This document shows positions 45,642-54,148 of a DNA stretch of 64,000 nt, piece by piece. The notes beneath the pieces were generated by a model. The model ran no database searches and was not told where the DNA came from. It saw only the letters and a list, made by a program, of their open reading frames with translations. The translations under genes were made by a program, and so were the position numbers. Origin of the DNA: Lentimonas sp002292345 (lineage in GTDB: Bacteria > Verrucomicrobiota > Verrucomicrobiia > Opitutales > Coraliomargaritaceae); NCBI GenBank assembly GCA_964187655.1, contig CAXLMP010000108.1:1-64000 (forward strand). The letters run 5' to 3'. Within the stretch, counting starts at the first letter, position 1, and every line of letters starts with the position of its first letter.

Positions 45642-48590
45642 TTACAACTCTGCGACGATCTTAGCATAAATTTCCGGCACCGTGAGCTTTGCCAACTCCT
45701 TGGTCGAAACACGGGCAGGGTTGATTACAGGTAAGGTGTCGAGGGATTCAGAGAGGCAGACATCGCGATTCGCCTCGACCTCTTCAACGCGGTCAATCGG
45801 CGTAAAGTGCGGAGCGGAATTGAGTACATCGGGATGCTCCTTCGCCAACTTAATGATCGCCTGCACCGCTTCGACAAAGCGATCGAGCTCGGCCTTAGTG
45901 TAACTTTCAGTCGGCTCAATCATAAGGCCCAATGGCTCCGGCCAGGCGACTGTCGGAGCATGAAAACCAAAATTAAGGAACAGCTTGCCAATGCGCGGCG
46001 CGGCATCGGTCTTACGCAGACCGACCGAATCGAGCAGGCCGAAATCTGCCTCCCTCAAGGTAAGAATGAACTCGTGCATGCGCGGTTCACTATCTGCCCC
46101 CGCAGGCAACAAGGCGTAATCGTCGGTGAGTTGTGCTTGTAAGTAACGCGCGCTCAAGACCGCCACCGCCGACATGCGCCGCACCCCTTCGCGACCGAGG
46201 CGCAGCAAATAGGTGTAGCAACGAATCTTATGGGCGAAATTGCCCCAGTGGCGATGAAACGAGCCTATCGACTTCGGCGCACGCACAGGTTGATAATGCG
46301 AACCATCAAACTCAATTTGATAGCCGGGCAAATACGGCGTGAGGCGCTCGCTCACCGCAACAATCGCGTCACCGGGACCACCACCGCCATGCGGAATAGT
46401 CCAAGTCTTGTGCAGATTATTGTGCACCGCATCGACTCCTAATGCACCGAGATCGACCCAACCAGCGATTGCATTCATGTTCGCGCCGTCCATATAGACA
46501 AGGCCGCCGATAGCGTGGACTTTCTCCGCGATTTGCTTGAATGATGTCTCGAAAATGCCACTGGTATTCGGGTTGGTGATCATCACACCGGCGATACGGT
46601 TACCGTATTCTTCAATGCAGCGATCCAAATGCTGGTTGAGCACGCGACCCTCAATATCGGCGTCGAGATAAACGATCTTGCCCTGCTTGCCCGCGAAGCC
46701 AGCCATGGTGGCAGTGGCAAAGTTGGTGCCGTGCGCAGAGCTCGGGATCAAAATCACATCACGCACTTCATCGCGGTCACGGTGATAGGCTTGAAAAAGT
46801 TTCAGACCGACCAACTCACCTTGAGCACCCGCAAGTGGCTGAGTCGTCACCGCAGCTAGGCCGGTGATATTTTTAAACCATTGCTGAATCTCATACAGTA
46901 CGAAGAGGCAGCCTTGTGCATCTTCCACCGGTGCTTGCGGATGAACATCGGTAAAGCCCTGCAATCCCGCAGCCCAGTCGTTAACCTTCGGATTATACTT
47001 CATCGTGCACGAGCCGAGCGGATAGCATCCGTCGTCTGGGCTAACATTGAGATCACCTAAGCGCTTGTAGTAAGCTATTACCTCCTCGGCAGTATACGTT
47101 GGCAAACCTGGGGCTTGTTGACGCGCATCTTGGTCGGCCACGGCCAATAGAGCAGCAGGCTCAGCGCTGCAGGCAGCACCAAAAATATCGACAAACACAG
47201 CGACCAGCTCGGAAATCGCTTGTTCACGATTAGAGAACGAAAGCTTCAGTAGTTGGCGATCACCAGCTACGCGGCTGGAAACGTCTGCCCCGGCAAGGAT
47301 CCCGCTCTCGCGCGCCTTTGTCAGCACCTCAGAGACAGGTATTGAGAGTTCAAATGTGACCTCATGAAATGACGTAGAGTTCGGGAACGCGAGCGAAACG
47401 CCGTCGAATACAGTTAAGCACTCAACCGCCTCAGCTAGGCGCGCACGTAGCCCAGCTAGAATTGCTTCGAGGCCAGAATCACCGCGCTCGAGAAGCGCAG
47501 CGCCGACCAATGTCGCGACGAAAGCTTGATTGGAGCAAATATTGGACGTGGCCTTATCCTTACGGATATGTTGCTCGCGAGTGGAGAGCACGCCCACACG
47601 GCAGTCGCGTCCTGAACTATCCTTGGCTTTGCCAATGAATCGACCCGGTGCAGCACGCACGCCGGCACGATCTTTAGCCGAAAAACGTACACCAAACAAA
47701 CCGAGGCCCGGGCCACCGAAATTCGGCGCCAATGCCAAGTGATGTGCCTCGCCGACGATAATATCGACGCCATTCGCACCGAACTCAGAAGGAGCCTTGA
47801 GCCCACCAGGACCAAGCAGCATTGGATCAATCACCGCGATACTCTTCACCTTGAGCTCAACCGCCAAATCAGCCAGGGCATCCACGGCCTCAATCAGGCC
47901 AAAAGTATTGACGTGCGGAAACACAATTGCCGCAAGACGCGTGCCCGCCGCTTGAGCCGCAGCATGCAATGCGACTTGGTCGATCAAACCCGACGCAGCT
48001 TCGACTGCTACCCGGATCAACTCCACTTCAGTGCCTTCTGCTAGAGTCTCGAGCACTTCAATATCTCCAGGATACAAGGTTTCAGGAATGAGCGCCACCG
48101 ATTTACCCCGCCCCATACGAATCGCAGCACAAATACCCTCGAAAATTGAAGTAGAGCGGTCGTAGAGCGATGCATTGACCGCTTCGAAGCCGGTCAAACG
48201 CGCCATCGAGCATTGATAGATCCAGTGAGCGAGCAAAGTGCCTTGGCTGAGCTCAGGCTGATACGGTGTGTAAGCCGTGGTCAGATTACGAATATCACAG
48301 ATCGGCCCAACGACAGGCGACGGCACAAAGTCCGACACACCATCACCGAGAAAACTGGTGCCGATGCGGTTCATATTCGAGATTTCTTCGAGACGGGTAT
48401 ACAGGTCTTCGTAGCCGAGCTCATCGGGCAGCGCGACACCATCCTCGAATTTGACGTCTGCCGGAATGTGACTAAAGAGCTCGTCAAGCGACGCCTTGCC
48501 GACAGTTTTCAGCATCGCATCGATATCTGCATCGCTCGCTGGAATGTAGTGGCGCGCGTGTTCGCGCTGATCGACGGAAGTATTTTGCAT
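45642..48590 (-). CDS. gcvP: Glycine dehydrogenase (decarboxylating), P protein
   Basis: GcvP decarboxylates glycine and loads the aminomethyl group on the H protein. The ATG at 48590 gives 982 residues, the size of single-chain GcvP with fused alpha and beta halves. The frame upstream to 48788 is open by chance and overlaps gcvT. The N-terminal half starts R-H-Y-I-P-A-S-D-A-D-I. The C-terminal half has C-Y-P-L-G-S-C-T-M-K-Y-N-P, S-A-H-G-T-N-F-A and the PLP lysine in N-L-H-K-T-W-T-I-P-H-G-G-G-G-P-G (near K728). It is divergent from gcvT. gcvH, which usually lies between the two, is absent. Confidence 0.95.
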   Translation of the reverse strand: MQNTSVDQREHARHYIPASDADIDAMLKTVGKASLDELFSHIPADVKFEDGVALPDELGYEDLYTRLEEISNMNRIGTSFLGDGVSDFVPSPVVGPICDIRNLTTAYTPYQPELSQGTLLAHWIYQCSMARLTGFEAVNASLYDRSTSIFEGICAAIRMGRGKSVALIPETLYPGDIEVLETLAEGTEVELIRVAVEAASGLIDQVALHAAAQAAGTRLAAIVFPHVNTFGLIEAVDALADLAVELKVKSIAVIDPMLLGPGGLKAPSEFGANGVDIIVGEAHHLALAPNFGGPGLGLFGVRFSAKDRAGVRAAPGRFIGKAKDSSGRDCRVGVLSTREQHIRKDKATSNICSNQAFVATLVGAALLERGDSGLEAILAGLRARLAEAVECLTVFDGVSLAFPNSTSFHEVTFELSIPVSEVLTKARESGILAGADVSSRVAGDRQLLKLSFSNREQAISELVAVFVDIFGAACSAEPAALLAVADQDARQQAPGLPTYTAEEVIAYYKRLGDLNVSPDDGCYPLGSCTMKYNPKVNDWAAGLQGFTDVHPQAPVEDAQGCLFVLYEIQQWFKNITGLAAVTTQPLAGAQGELVGLKLFQAYHRDRDEVRDVILIPSSAHGTNFATATMAGFAGKQGKIVYLDADIEGRVLNQHLDRCIEEYGNRIAGVMITNPNTSGIFETSFKQIAEKVHAIGGLVYMDGANMNAIAGWVDLGALGVDAVHNNLHKTWTIPHGGGGPGDAIVAVSERLTPYLPGYQIEFDGSHYQPVRAPKSIGSFHRHWGNFAHKIRCYTYLLRLGREGVRRMSAVAVLSARYLQAQLTDDYALLPAGADSEPRMHEFILTLREADFGLLDSVGLRKTDAAPRIGKLFLNFGFHAPTVAWPEPLGLMIEPTESYTKAELDRFVEAVQAIIKLAKEHPDVLNSAPHFTPIDRVEEVEANRDVCLSESLDTLPVINPARVSTKELAKLTVPEIYAKIVAEL

Positions 48591-48768
48591 TTTAAAGAAA
48601 CTGAGGCTTAACAACGAACAAAAATAAGCATTCATTGCTACTGGATGAGATAAACTGTTCAGACAACCCGACTCTTTCTTCTTCGCAAGTTTCTTTACAC
48701 GAATTACCAAATTTTCTATACCACCACCTATTTTAATTGGCACAAACAACTCATCACCAGCACTTTTA

Positions 48769-49863
48769 ATGTCCGACATTCTACACATTCCACTACACGA
48801 CTTTCATGCCGAGCAAGGCGCCCGCTTTGTCAATTTCGGCGGCTGGAACATGCCCGTGCAATACACCAGCATTCTCGAAGAGCATAAAGCGGTGCGCACC
48901 GCGGCCGGCCTGTTCGACGTCAGCCATATGGGAGAGTTTCTAGTTACTGGTGTCGATGCCGCGCTGTTTCTAGACAAACTACTGGTCAATTCGATTGCGG
49001 GAGCACCAGTGGGTAAAGCGGTTTACTCGCCGATGTGCGCCAGCGATGGCGGCGTGGTTGACGATTTGATCGTCTACCGCACTGGCGACGAGACCTTCCT
49101 CGTCTGCGTGAATGCAGGTAATATCGAGAAAGACTTTGGTTGGTTCCTTAAACAATCGGAGCGCTGGAACCTCGACGTGCAGATCGAGGATCACTCCGAC
49201 GATTATGCCCTCCTTGCGCTGCAGGGGCCAAAAGCCGCCGCAATCATGCAAGCCATTGGCTTCGAATCAATTGATACGCTTAAAAGATTTTGGCACCTGC
49301 TAGTACCCTTCGCCGGTGAAAAAGTACGTGTCTGCCGGACTGGCTACACTGGTGAAGACGGCTTCGAGATCTACCTCTCACCTAAAGCCGCTGATGCACT
49401 CGCCCGCGAAATCATCAGTAAAGGCGAGCCTTTCGGCGTGCAACTCTGTGGCCTAGGTTGCCGCGACAGCTTACGTCTCGAAGCTGGCTATCCACTCTAT
49501 GGACATGAACTTAGCGACTCGATTACTCCGCTGGAGGCGAGCCTTGATTGGACCGTAAAGCTTCAAAAGGACGACTTCATCGGCAAGAATGCACTGAGTG
49601 AGCAGCTGGAGAACGGCATCCCGCGCCGCGTGATTCACTTTAAACTCGAAGGCCGCCGCATTGCCCGCGAAGGCACGCCCGTCGTTAATGCTGCCGGCGC
49701 CGGCGTCGGCCAAGTGCTCTCCGGCACGCTCTCGCCCATGCTTGGCTGCCCAATCGGTAGCGCAATCGTCGCTACCATAGCTAAAGATGCGCCACTGTTC
49801 GTCGATCTGCGCGGGAATCATATCGCGCTAGAAGTGGCGACATTGCCACTACATCAAGCATAG
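48769..49863 (+). CDS. gcvT: Aminomethyltransferase, glycine cleavage T protein
   Basis: GcvT moves the methylene group from the H-protein aminomethyl arm to tetrahydrofolate and releases ammonia. The 364-residue protein has F-G-G-W-N-M-P-V-Q-Y, the catalytic Asp in D-V-S-H-M-G-E, the folate-site R-T-G-Y-T-G-E-D-G-F-E-I and the C-terminal barrel with K-L-E-G-R-R-I-A-R-E-G. The first 40 residues and the length are standard. The 178-bp spacer to gcvP must hold both promoters; I saw no glycine riboswitch core there. Confidence 0.95.
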   Translation: MSDILHIPLHDFHAEQGARFVNFGGWNMPVQYTSILEEHKAVRTAAGLFDVSHMGEFLVTGVDAALFLDKLLVNSIAGAPVGKAVYSPMCASDGGVVDDLIVYRTGDETFLVCVNAGNIEKDFGWFLKQSERWNLDVQIEDHSDDYALLALQGPKAAAIMQAIGFESIDTLKRFWHLLVPFAGEKVRVCRTGYTGEDGFEIYLSPKAADALAREIISKGEPFGVQLCGLGCRDSLRLEAGYPLYGHELSDSITPLEASLDWTVKLQKDDFIGKNALSEQLENGIPRRVIHFKLEGRRIAREGTPVVNAAGAGVGQVLSGTLSPMLGCPIGSAIVATIAKDAPLFVDLRGNHIALEVATLPLHQA

Positions 49864-49976
49864 ACCTGCAGCGGTCTCATCGGGCATTCATGGCAGCAGC
49901 TAGTCGCAGTCAAAAGCCCACCAGCACAGCAGGATGCTCATAGTCATTGCAGCCAAGTGTCGTTACGGTCGACTGC

Positions 49977-51044
49977 CTATGGCACAACAGCTGACACTCG
50001 CTCAACCGCAGACTCGTTCGATTGCTCAGTTGTCGAGGCAGAGGCATGTTGAATAACTGGACTTACCTCTGGTCGCGGTAAGGTCTTGACGGAAAACTCC
50101 ATCAACTCATCCCCGCGCAGCACCTCAATCGTGGTGAATTGATTCGCCCGCGTAAAAAACACAGCGCCTGGCACATCAGATACATTATCGATTGTATATC
50201 CAGCAATCGAAACAAGATGATCCCCCTGCAACAAACCTGCTTGGTGCGCTGGCGCACCGTCGATCACGGTGGACAGATAGACTGCCTTGATTGTATCCGA
50301 GCCCAACTCTTCCGCCACTTCGAAACCCATCCAGCTGTGGATGATATGCCCCGAAAACAATAGGTCGTCGCGCACCCGCGCCAACGCAGCGACGGGTAAA
50401 CAGTAAGAAGCATCCAGCTCCGCAATGGATGCCACCGACATGCCGATAAAGCGGCCATTGACATCCAAAATTGGGCAACCGCCCTGCCCCGCATCGACTG
50501 AAATTGAAGTGCGAATGTACTCCGTCGGAAACACTCTGTTGCCCAGTTTTTTATCCATGCCAGTCACAAGCCCCATCGAAGGCGATGGTTCAAAATCGAG
50601 TGGACAAGTAATCCCAATTGCAATCGCGCCCAGCCGAGGTTGCGCCACATTGGTATCCAAGGTGATAATTGAAAATTCCTCAGGCAACTCCAACACGCGT
50701 AAGACCGAAACATTGGTCACCCGATCATGGCCGATCGCCTCGGTCGCATAGGATTTACCCTGATGCTCGACCCACACGCGACTCGCGCCCGCAGCTCGGC
50801 TGGCACTTACCAGCACATGCCCCTCGTTGCTAATAAAAAAACCCGTGCCAACCCGTAGCATCACTTGCGCTTTACCGCCCTCGTCAGGCCCACGGTAAGC
50901 GGCCTTCACTCGAACGACTGCATCTTTATTCTGCTCAAAGACCTGAACCAAGCGCTGCTGCAAGGCAAGCGCATCTGCCGGACCTGCGCACACAGGCATC
51001 GAGCAAGCAGTTAAAAGAAGCGTAATCCACCCAAGTTTGAGCAT
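49977..51044 (-). CDS. HtrA/DegP-like lipoprotein with degenerate catalytic triad
   Basis: The ATG at 51044 gives 355 residues and a lipoprotein signal (L-L-T-A-C, Cys at 14). The next gene upstream ends 10 bp before it. The trypsin-fold region (about 60-215) aligns with HtrA: G-T-G-F-F-I-S, then V-L-V-S-A-S where N-N-H is expected (His replaced by S82). T-N-V-S-V-L replaces T-D-L-A-V-L (Asp replaced by N111). G-Q-G-G-C-P replaces G-N-S-G-G-P (Ser replaced by G188). A PDZ domain follows (about 245-330). All three catalytic residues are lost, so it is probably a binding or signalling protein. It is third in an operon with an ECF sigma factor and a membrane protein. Confidence 0.85.
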   Translation of the reverse strand: MLKLGWITLLLTACSMPVCAGPADALALQQRLVQVFEQNKDAVVRVKAAYRGPDEGGKAQVMLRVGTGFFISNEGHVLVSASRAAGASRVWVEHQGKSYATEAIGHDRVTNVSVLRVLELPEEFSIITLDTNVAQPRLGAIAIGITCPLDFEPSPSMGLVTGMDKKLGNRVFPTEYIRTSISVDAGQGGCPILDVNGRFIGMSVASIAELDASYCLPVAALARVRDDLLFSGHIIHSWMGFEVAEELGSDTIKAVYLSTVIDGAPAHQAGLLQGDHLVSIAGYTIDNVSDVPGAVFFTRANQFTTIEVLRGDELMEFSVKTLPRPEVSPVIQHASASTTEQSNESAVERVSAVVP

Positions 51045-51054
51045 AGCAGACAAA

Positions 51055-51603
51055 CTAATAAACGAGGCTCGCCACGCCAGCCGATGCAAATGCTACCCGC
51101 GCTTGCGCGGAATCAGTCGAGTACGCAGTGGCATCATACGACGCGACCCGCATCTGCTCCATTCCGAAATCACGGACGAAATTAACTTCATCCGATGTCG
51201 CTTCAGCTGAAATCACATCGCTATCGTAATTTGGCAAACTTGTCGCCTCGGCAAGCGTCAGTTCTGTCATTGCGATTGCAATGGACGCATCAAATTCGTC
51301 ATCTGCCGGAGCTTGCGCGACAGCAATAGGCAGCTTAGTTGACTGAAAAGCTGGCCGCACGACTATCATCGCGACCAAAACGGCAGCTACGGCAATCGCA
51401 GTACTCTGCAAGATGCGGCCCGAAAACACATGCATCACCTGTAAATACCAAGGGTCCTTCTTGACCAACGTTTGCAGCATACGTTGATGCAACTCGCGGT
51501 CGAATTCATTCCAGAATTGATCGGAGGGACGTTCAAATCGCTTCAATCGAAGGAGATTTTCTAGCTTGATGTCAGCTTGACGCTTTGGAGGTAGTTTAGC
51601 CAT
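51055..51603 (-). CDS. Single-pass membrane protein in anti-sigma position
   Basis: The 182-residue protein has a Lys/Arg-rich N-terminal segment (about 1-60) with R-L-K-R-F-E-R-P-S-D-Q-F-W. One membrane helix spans about 66-83, and a Ser/Ala/Asp-rich periplasmic tail follows. It lacks a visible H-x3-C-x2-C zinc motif. Gene order (27 bp after an ECF sigma factor gene, before an exported PDZ protein) and topology suggest it is the anti-sigma factor of a membrane stress system, but it is not recognisable by sequence. Confidence 0.6.
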   Translation of the reverse strand: MAKLPPKRQADIKLENLLRLKRFERPSDQFWNEFDRELHQRMLQTLVKKDPWYLQVMHVFSGRILQSTAIAVAAVLVAMIVVRPAFQSTKLPIAVAQAPADDEFDASIAIAMTELTLAEATSLPNYDSDVISAEATSDEVNFVRDFGMEQMRVASYDATAYSTDSAQARVAFASAGVASLVY

Positions 51604-51629
51604 AATGAGTCAGTAATAATTGCTCGGGG

Positions 51630-52262
51630 TTAACTAATATAGTCCTTTAAATATGATTGGAGTTGCTGTTTCGCATAGTGCAAACGAGAGCGCACGGTGC
51701 CGACAGTGGTCTTAGTGATTTCCGCGATCTCGTTATGGCTGAGGCCTTCGATTTCATGTAAAACAACAACAGTTCGATGCTTAGGAGACAATTTCTGCAA
51801 GGAATCGTTCAATTTTTCCTGCAGCTCATGAACCAACGCGCCTTTTTCGCTGCGACTTTTCGCCGTCAATCGTTCGAATATTTCCGAACTGGTCACTTCC
51901 TCATTAATATTTTCGTAGCTTATATAACGACGGCGGCTTCGCTTTTTCAGGAAAGTATTCGTGGTATTAATCGCAATGCGGTAAATCCAAGTAAAGAACG
52001 AGGACTTTCCCTTGAAGCGCGCAATCGCCTGAAAGGCCTTGATGAAAGTCTCCTGCGTTAGGTCTGAGGCGTCTTCACGATTACTCGTCATGTTATAAAT
52101 GACAGAGAAAATGTGCTCGCGATACTTCTGCACCAACTGGTCAAAGGCCCCGACATTGCCGGCCTGCACGCTCTGCACAACTGACCAGTCGAGGTCACGC
52201 TCCGACACCGGAGTCTCTTCCGCATGAGCGAAAGCCTTGGAGACTGAGCCTGTGATTGCCAT
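51630..52262 (-). CDS. ECF-type RNA polymerase sigma factor
   Basis: The 210-residue protein (ATG at 52262) has sigma region 2 (A-G-N-V-G-A-F-D-Q-L-V-Q-K-Y, then D-A-S-D-L-T-Q-E-T-F-I-K-A-F and F-F-T-W-I-Y-R-I-A) and region 4 (S-P-K-H-R-T-V-V-V-L-H-E-I-E-G-L-S-H-N-E-I-A). It is an RpoE-like sigma factor. The N-terminal about 25 residues are an extra, somewhat hydrophobic extension whose role is unclear. The frame is open to 52295. It heads a three-gene operon with the putative anti-sigma and the HtrA-like lipoprotein, and is probably autoregulated; two palindromes lie upstream (52315-52331, 52420-52431). Confidence 0.92.
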   Translation of the reverse strand: MAITGSVSKAFAHAEETPVSERDLDWSVVQSVQAGNVGAFDQLVQKYREHIFSVIYNMTSNREDASDLTQETFIKAFQAIARFKGKSSFFTWIYRIAINTTNTFLKKRSRRRYISYENINEEVTSSEIFERLTAKSRSEKGALVHELQEKLNDSLQKLSPKHRTVVVLHEIEGLSHNEIAEITKTTVGTVRSRLHYAKQQLQSYLKDYIS

Positions 52263-52314
52263 TAAGATGATTAAGCTAAAGCAATTTTCGTGCAAATTGC
52301 AAAGATTAACTCAG

Positions 52315-52331
52315 CGCTTAAAAATTAAGCG
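52315..52331. promoter_or_regulatory. Palindrome upstream of the sigma-factor operon
   Basis: Perfect 7-bp arms cgcttaa/ttaagcg around AAA lie about 50 bp before the sigma factor start. A second palindrome, actgttgacagt, is at 52420-52431 near the divergent FabF-like gene. Either may be an operator; no regulator is known. Confidence 0.35.
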
Positions 52332-52467
52332 GTTTTGCCCCATGCAGCGGCTCGAATCTCCTAAAATAACGAAGCCAAATAAAGGGGGATCTTGATTTGC
52401 TGTCTTTTGAGACTTTTACACTGTTGACAGTCACACCACCAAAGATGGTAAGAATGTCTCCTTATTT

Positions 52468-53706
52468 ATGCACAAGTCGCGTATAGTCATCACGGGCGTG
52501 GGCCTGACCTCGCCAAACGGCAACACTCTCGAGGAATATCGCAAGAATCTCCTCGCTGGGGTCGCTGGCGTTCAAAGCATTGACATGCGCTACATGGGTA
52601 AGGTCCCAGCAGGTGTGTGCAACTTCGATCCTAAGAAATACCAGACTCGCAAAGAGCTGCGCGTCGGCACTCGAGCAGGCAGTATCGCGGTCTATTCCGC
52701 CCACGAAGCGATCAATAACAGTGGCCTCGATTTTGAGACTTTTGATAAGAGCCGCATTGGCGTCTACGTCGGTACCACCGAGCACGGCAATGTAGAGACC
52801 GAGAACGAAGTGTATAACATCTCCAAGTTCGACTATGACACACGCTTTTGGACGCACCACCACAATCCCCGTACCGTGGCGAACAACCCTGCGGGCGAAG
52901 TCACCATCAACATGGGGATCACCGGTCCGCACTATACTATCGGCGCCGCTTGCGCTGCTGGGAATGCCGGCCTTATCCAAGCCTTGCAGATGCTTCGACT
53001 CGGCGAAGTCGATGTCGCCCTCGCTGGTGGCGTTAGTGAGAGTATCCAATCGTTCGGAATCTTCGCAGGCTTCAAGAGCCAGGGTGCACTCGGCACGCAC
53101 GAAACTGATCCCAATAAGACCAGCCGCCCCTTTGACAAGACGCGTAATGGCATCGTCGTCAGCGAAGGTGGCGCGATCTACGTACTCGAACGCCTCGAAG
53201 ATGCGCAGGCCCGTGGCGCCAGCATCATCGCGGAGATCATCGGCTACCGGATCAATTCGGATGCGGGTGACTACGTCCTTCCCGATCCTGTGCGCCAAGC
53301 CGAGTGCATGCACGCGGCGCTGAAAGTCGCTGGCATAAAGCCTGGAGACGTCGACATCGTCAACACCCACGCCACATCCACGCCGATGGGCGACATTCAG
53401 GAGTGCAAGGCGATCCGCGAAGTATTCGCCGACTGCCCCACCACCTATATTAACAACACCAAGAGCTTCATCGGCCACGCGATGGGCGCCGCCGGAGCGC
53501 TAGAACTCGCAGGTAATCTACCCTCCTTTAAGGACAACATCATCCACCCGACCATCAACGTCGAAGACCTCGATCCCGAATGCGCTCTACCAAATCTCGT
53601 CATAAATCAACCACTCAAGGTTGACGCGGTGAAAGTTATCCTCAACAACTCCTTTGGAATGCTTGGTATTAACTCCGCACTTATTGTGCGTAAGTTCGAA
53701 AACTAA
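52468..53706 (+). CDS. FabF/KAS II-like beta-ketoacyl synthase
   Basis: The 412-residue thiolase-fold condensing enzyme has a complete Cys-His-His triad: C162 in G-A-A-C-A-A-G, H301 in N-T-H-A-T-S and H337 in S-F-I-G-H-A-M-G-A-A. It would elongate an acyl-ACP with a malonyl unit. It begins with V-I-T-G-V-G-L-T-S-P, the usual FabF opening. Followed after 36 bp by its own ACP gene and then a CrtI-like flavoprotein, it looks like part of a specialised fatty-acyl or polyene pathway rather than the housekeeping FabF, which normally sits in a fab cluster with fabG and fabD. It is divergent from the sigma factor operon. Confidence 0.88.
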   Translation: MHKSRIVITGVGLTSPNGNTLEEYRKNLLAGVAGVQSIDMRYMGKVPAGVCNFDPKKYQTRKELRVGTRAGSIAVYSAHEAINNSGLDFETFDKSRIGVYVGTTEHGNVETENEVYNISKFDYDTRFWTHHHNPRTVANNPAGEVTINMGITGPHYTIGAACAAGNAGLIQALQMLRLGEVDVALAGGVSESIQSFGIFAGFKSQGALGTHETDPNKTSRPFDKTRNGIVVSEGGAIYVLERLEDAQARGASIIAEIIGYRINSDAGDYVLPDPVRQAECMHAALKVAGIKPGDVDIVNTHATSTPMGDIQECKAIREVFADCPTTYINNTKSFIGHAMGAAGALELAGNLPSFKDNIIHPTINVEDLDPECALPNLVINQPLKVDAVKVILNNSFGMLGINSALIVRKFEN

Positions 53707-53742
53707 GCGACCAATCAGCTATAACTATTATCCATTTTTAAA

Positions 53743-53991
53743 ATGACAGAAGACCAAGTAAAACAAATCGTCATCGATATCATCGCAGAAATTGCACCTG
53801 ATGAGGATACCTCTAACATCACGCCGGAGATCAATCTACGCGATCAACTTGACCTCGATTCGATGGACTTTCTTGATATCGTGATGGAGCTGCGCAAGCA
53901 GCACAATATCGAGGTGCCCGAAGCGGACTACCCAGAGCTCGCTTCGCTTGCGACCTGCGCAGCTTACTTGACTCCCAAGTTCAACGCATAA
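53743..53991 (+). CDS. Acyl carrier protein
   Basis: The 82-residue four-helix ACP carries the phosphopantetheine attachment serine S40 in L-D-L-D-S-M-D-F-L-D. The rest is acidic, with the helix V-M-E-L-R-K-Q-H-N-I-E-V-P-E-A. It differs from the typical FabF-partner AcpP in sequence detail (for example D-S-M-D rather than D-S-L-D). As the second gene of the cassette it is probably dedicated to the neighbouring condensing enzyme. Confidence 0.92.
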   Translation: MTEDQVKQIVIDIIAEIAPDEDTSNITPEINLRDQLDLDSMDFLDIVMELRKQHNIEVPEADYPELASLATCAAYLTPKFNA

Positions 53992-53994
53992 TTT

Positions 53995-54042
53995 AGGCGA
54001 CTCCGGTCGCGCCTCCACGTAACACAGGCGACTTGCCTGTGT
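53995..54042. repeat. Two-armed palindrome between the ACP and CrtI-like genes
   Basis: The first arm is an imperfect palindrome, aggcgactccggtcgcgcct (53995-54014). The second is a perfect 8-bp stem acacaggc/gcctgtgt (54022-54042) with a GACTT loop. The design and the ggcgac core resemble the two-armed repeat at 261 and 41349. It may attenuate or separate transcription of the flavoprotein gene. Confidence 0.5.
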
Positions 54043-54148
54043 TTCGTTGTATCTGGAACACGCGACAATCTAACAGAATTACTAACTTTGTAACTCGCAC
54101 TCCGCACCTTGACTCGAAAACGACAGAACGCTTTCCTCCACCCTACCG

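Noticed and set aside
48591..48768. Glycine riboswitch between gcvP and gcvT
   Set aside because: I could not find the conserved core on either strand; the spacer is AT-rich and unstructured by eye.
48591..48788. N-terminal extension of GcvP by 66 residues
   Set aside because: Not homologous to GcvP and overlapping the divergent gcvT start; ATG 48590 matches the known N-terminus.
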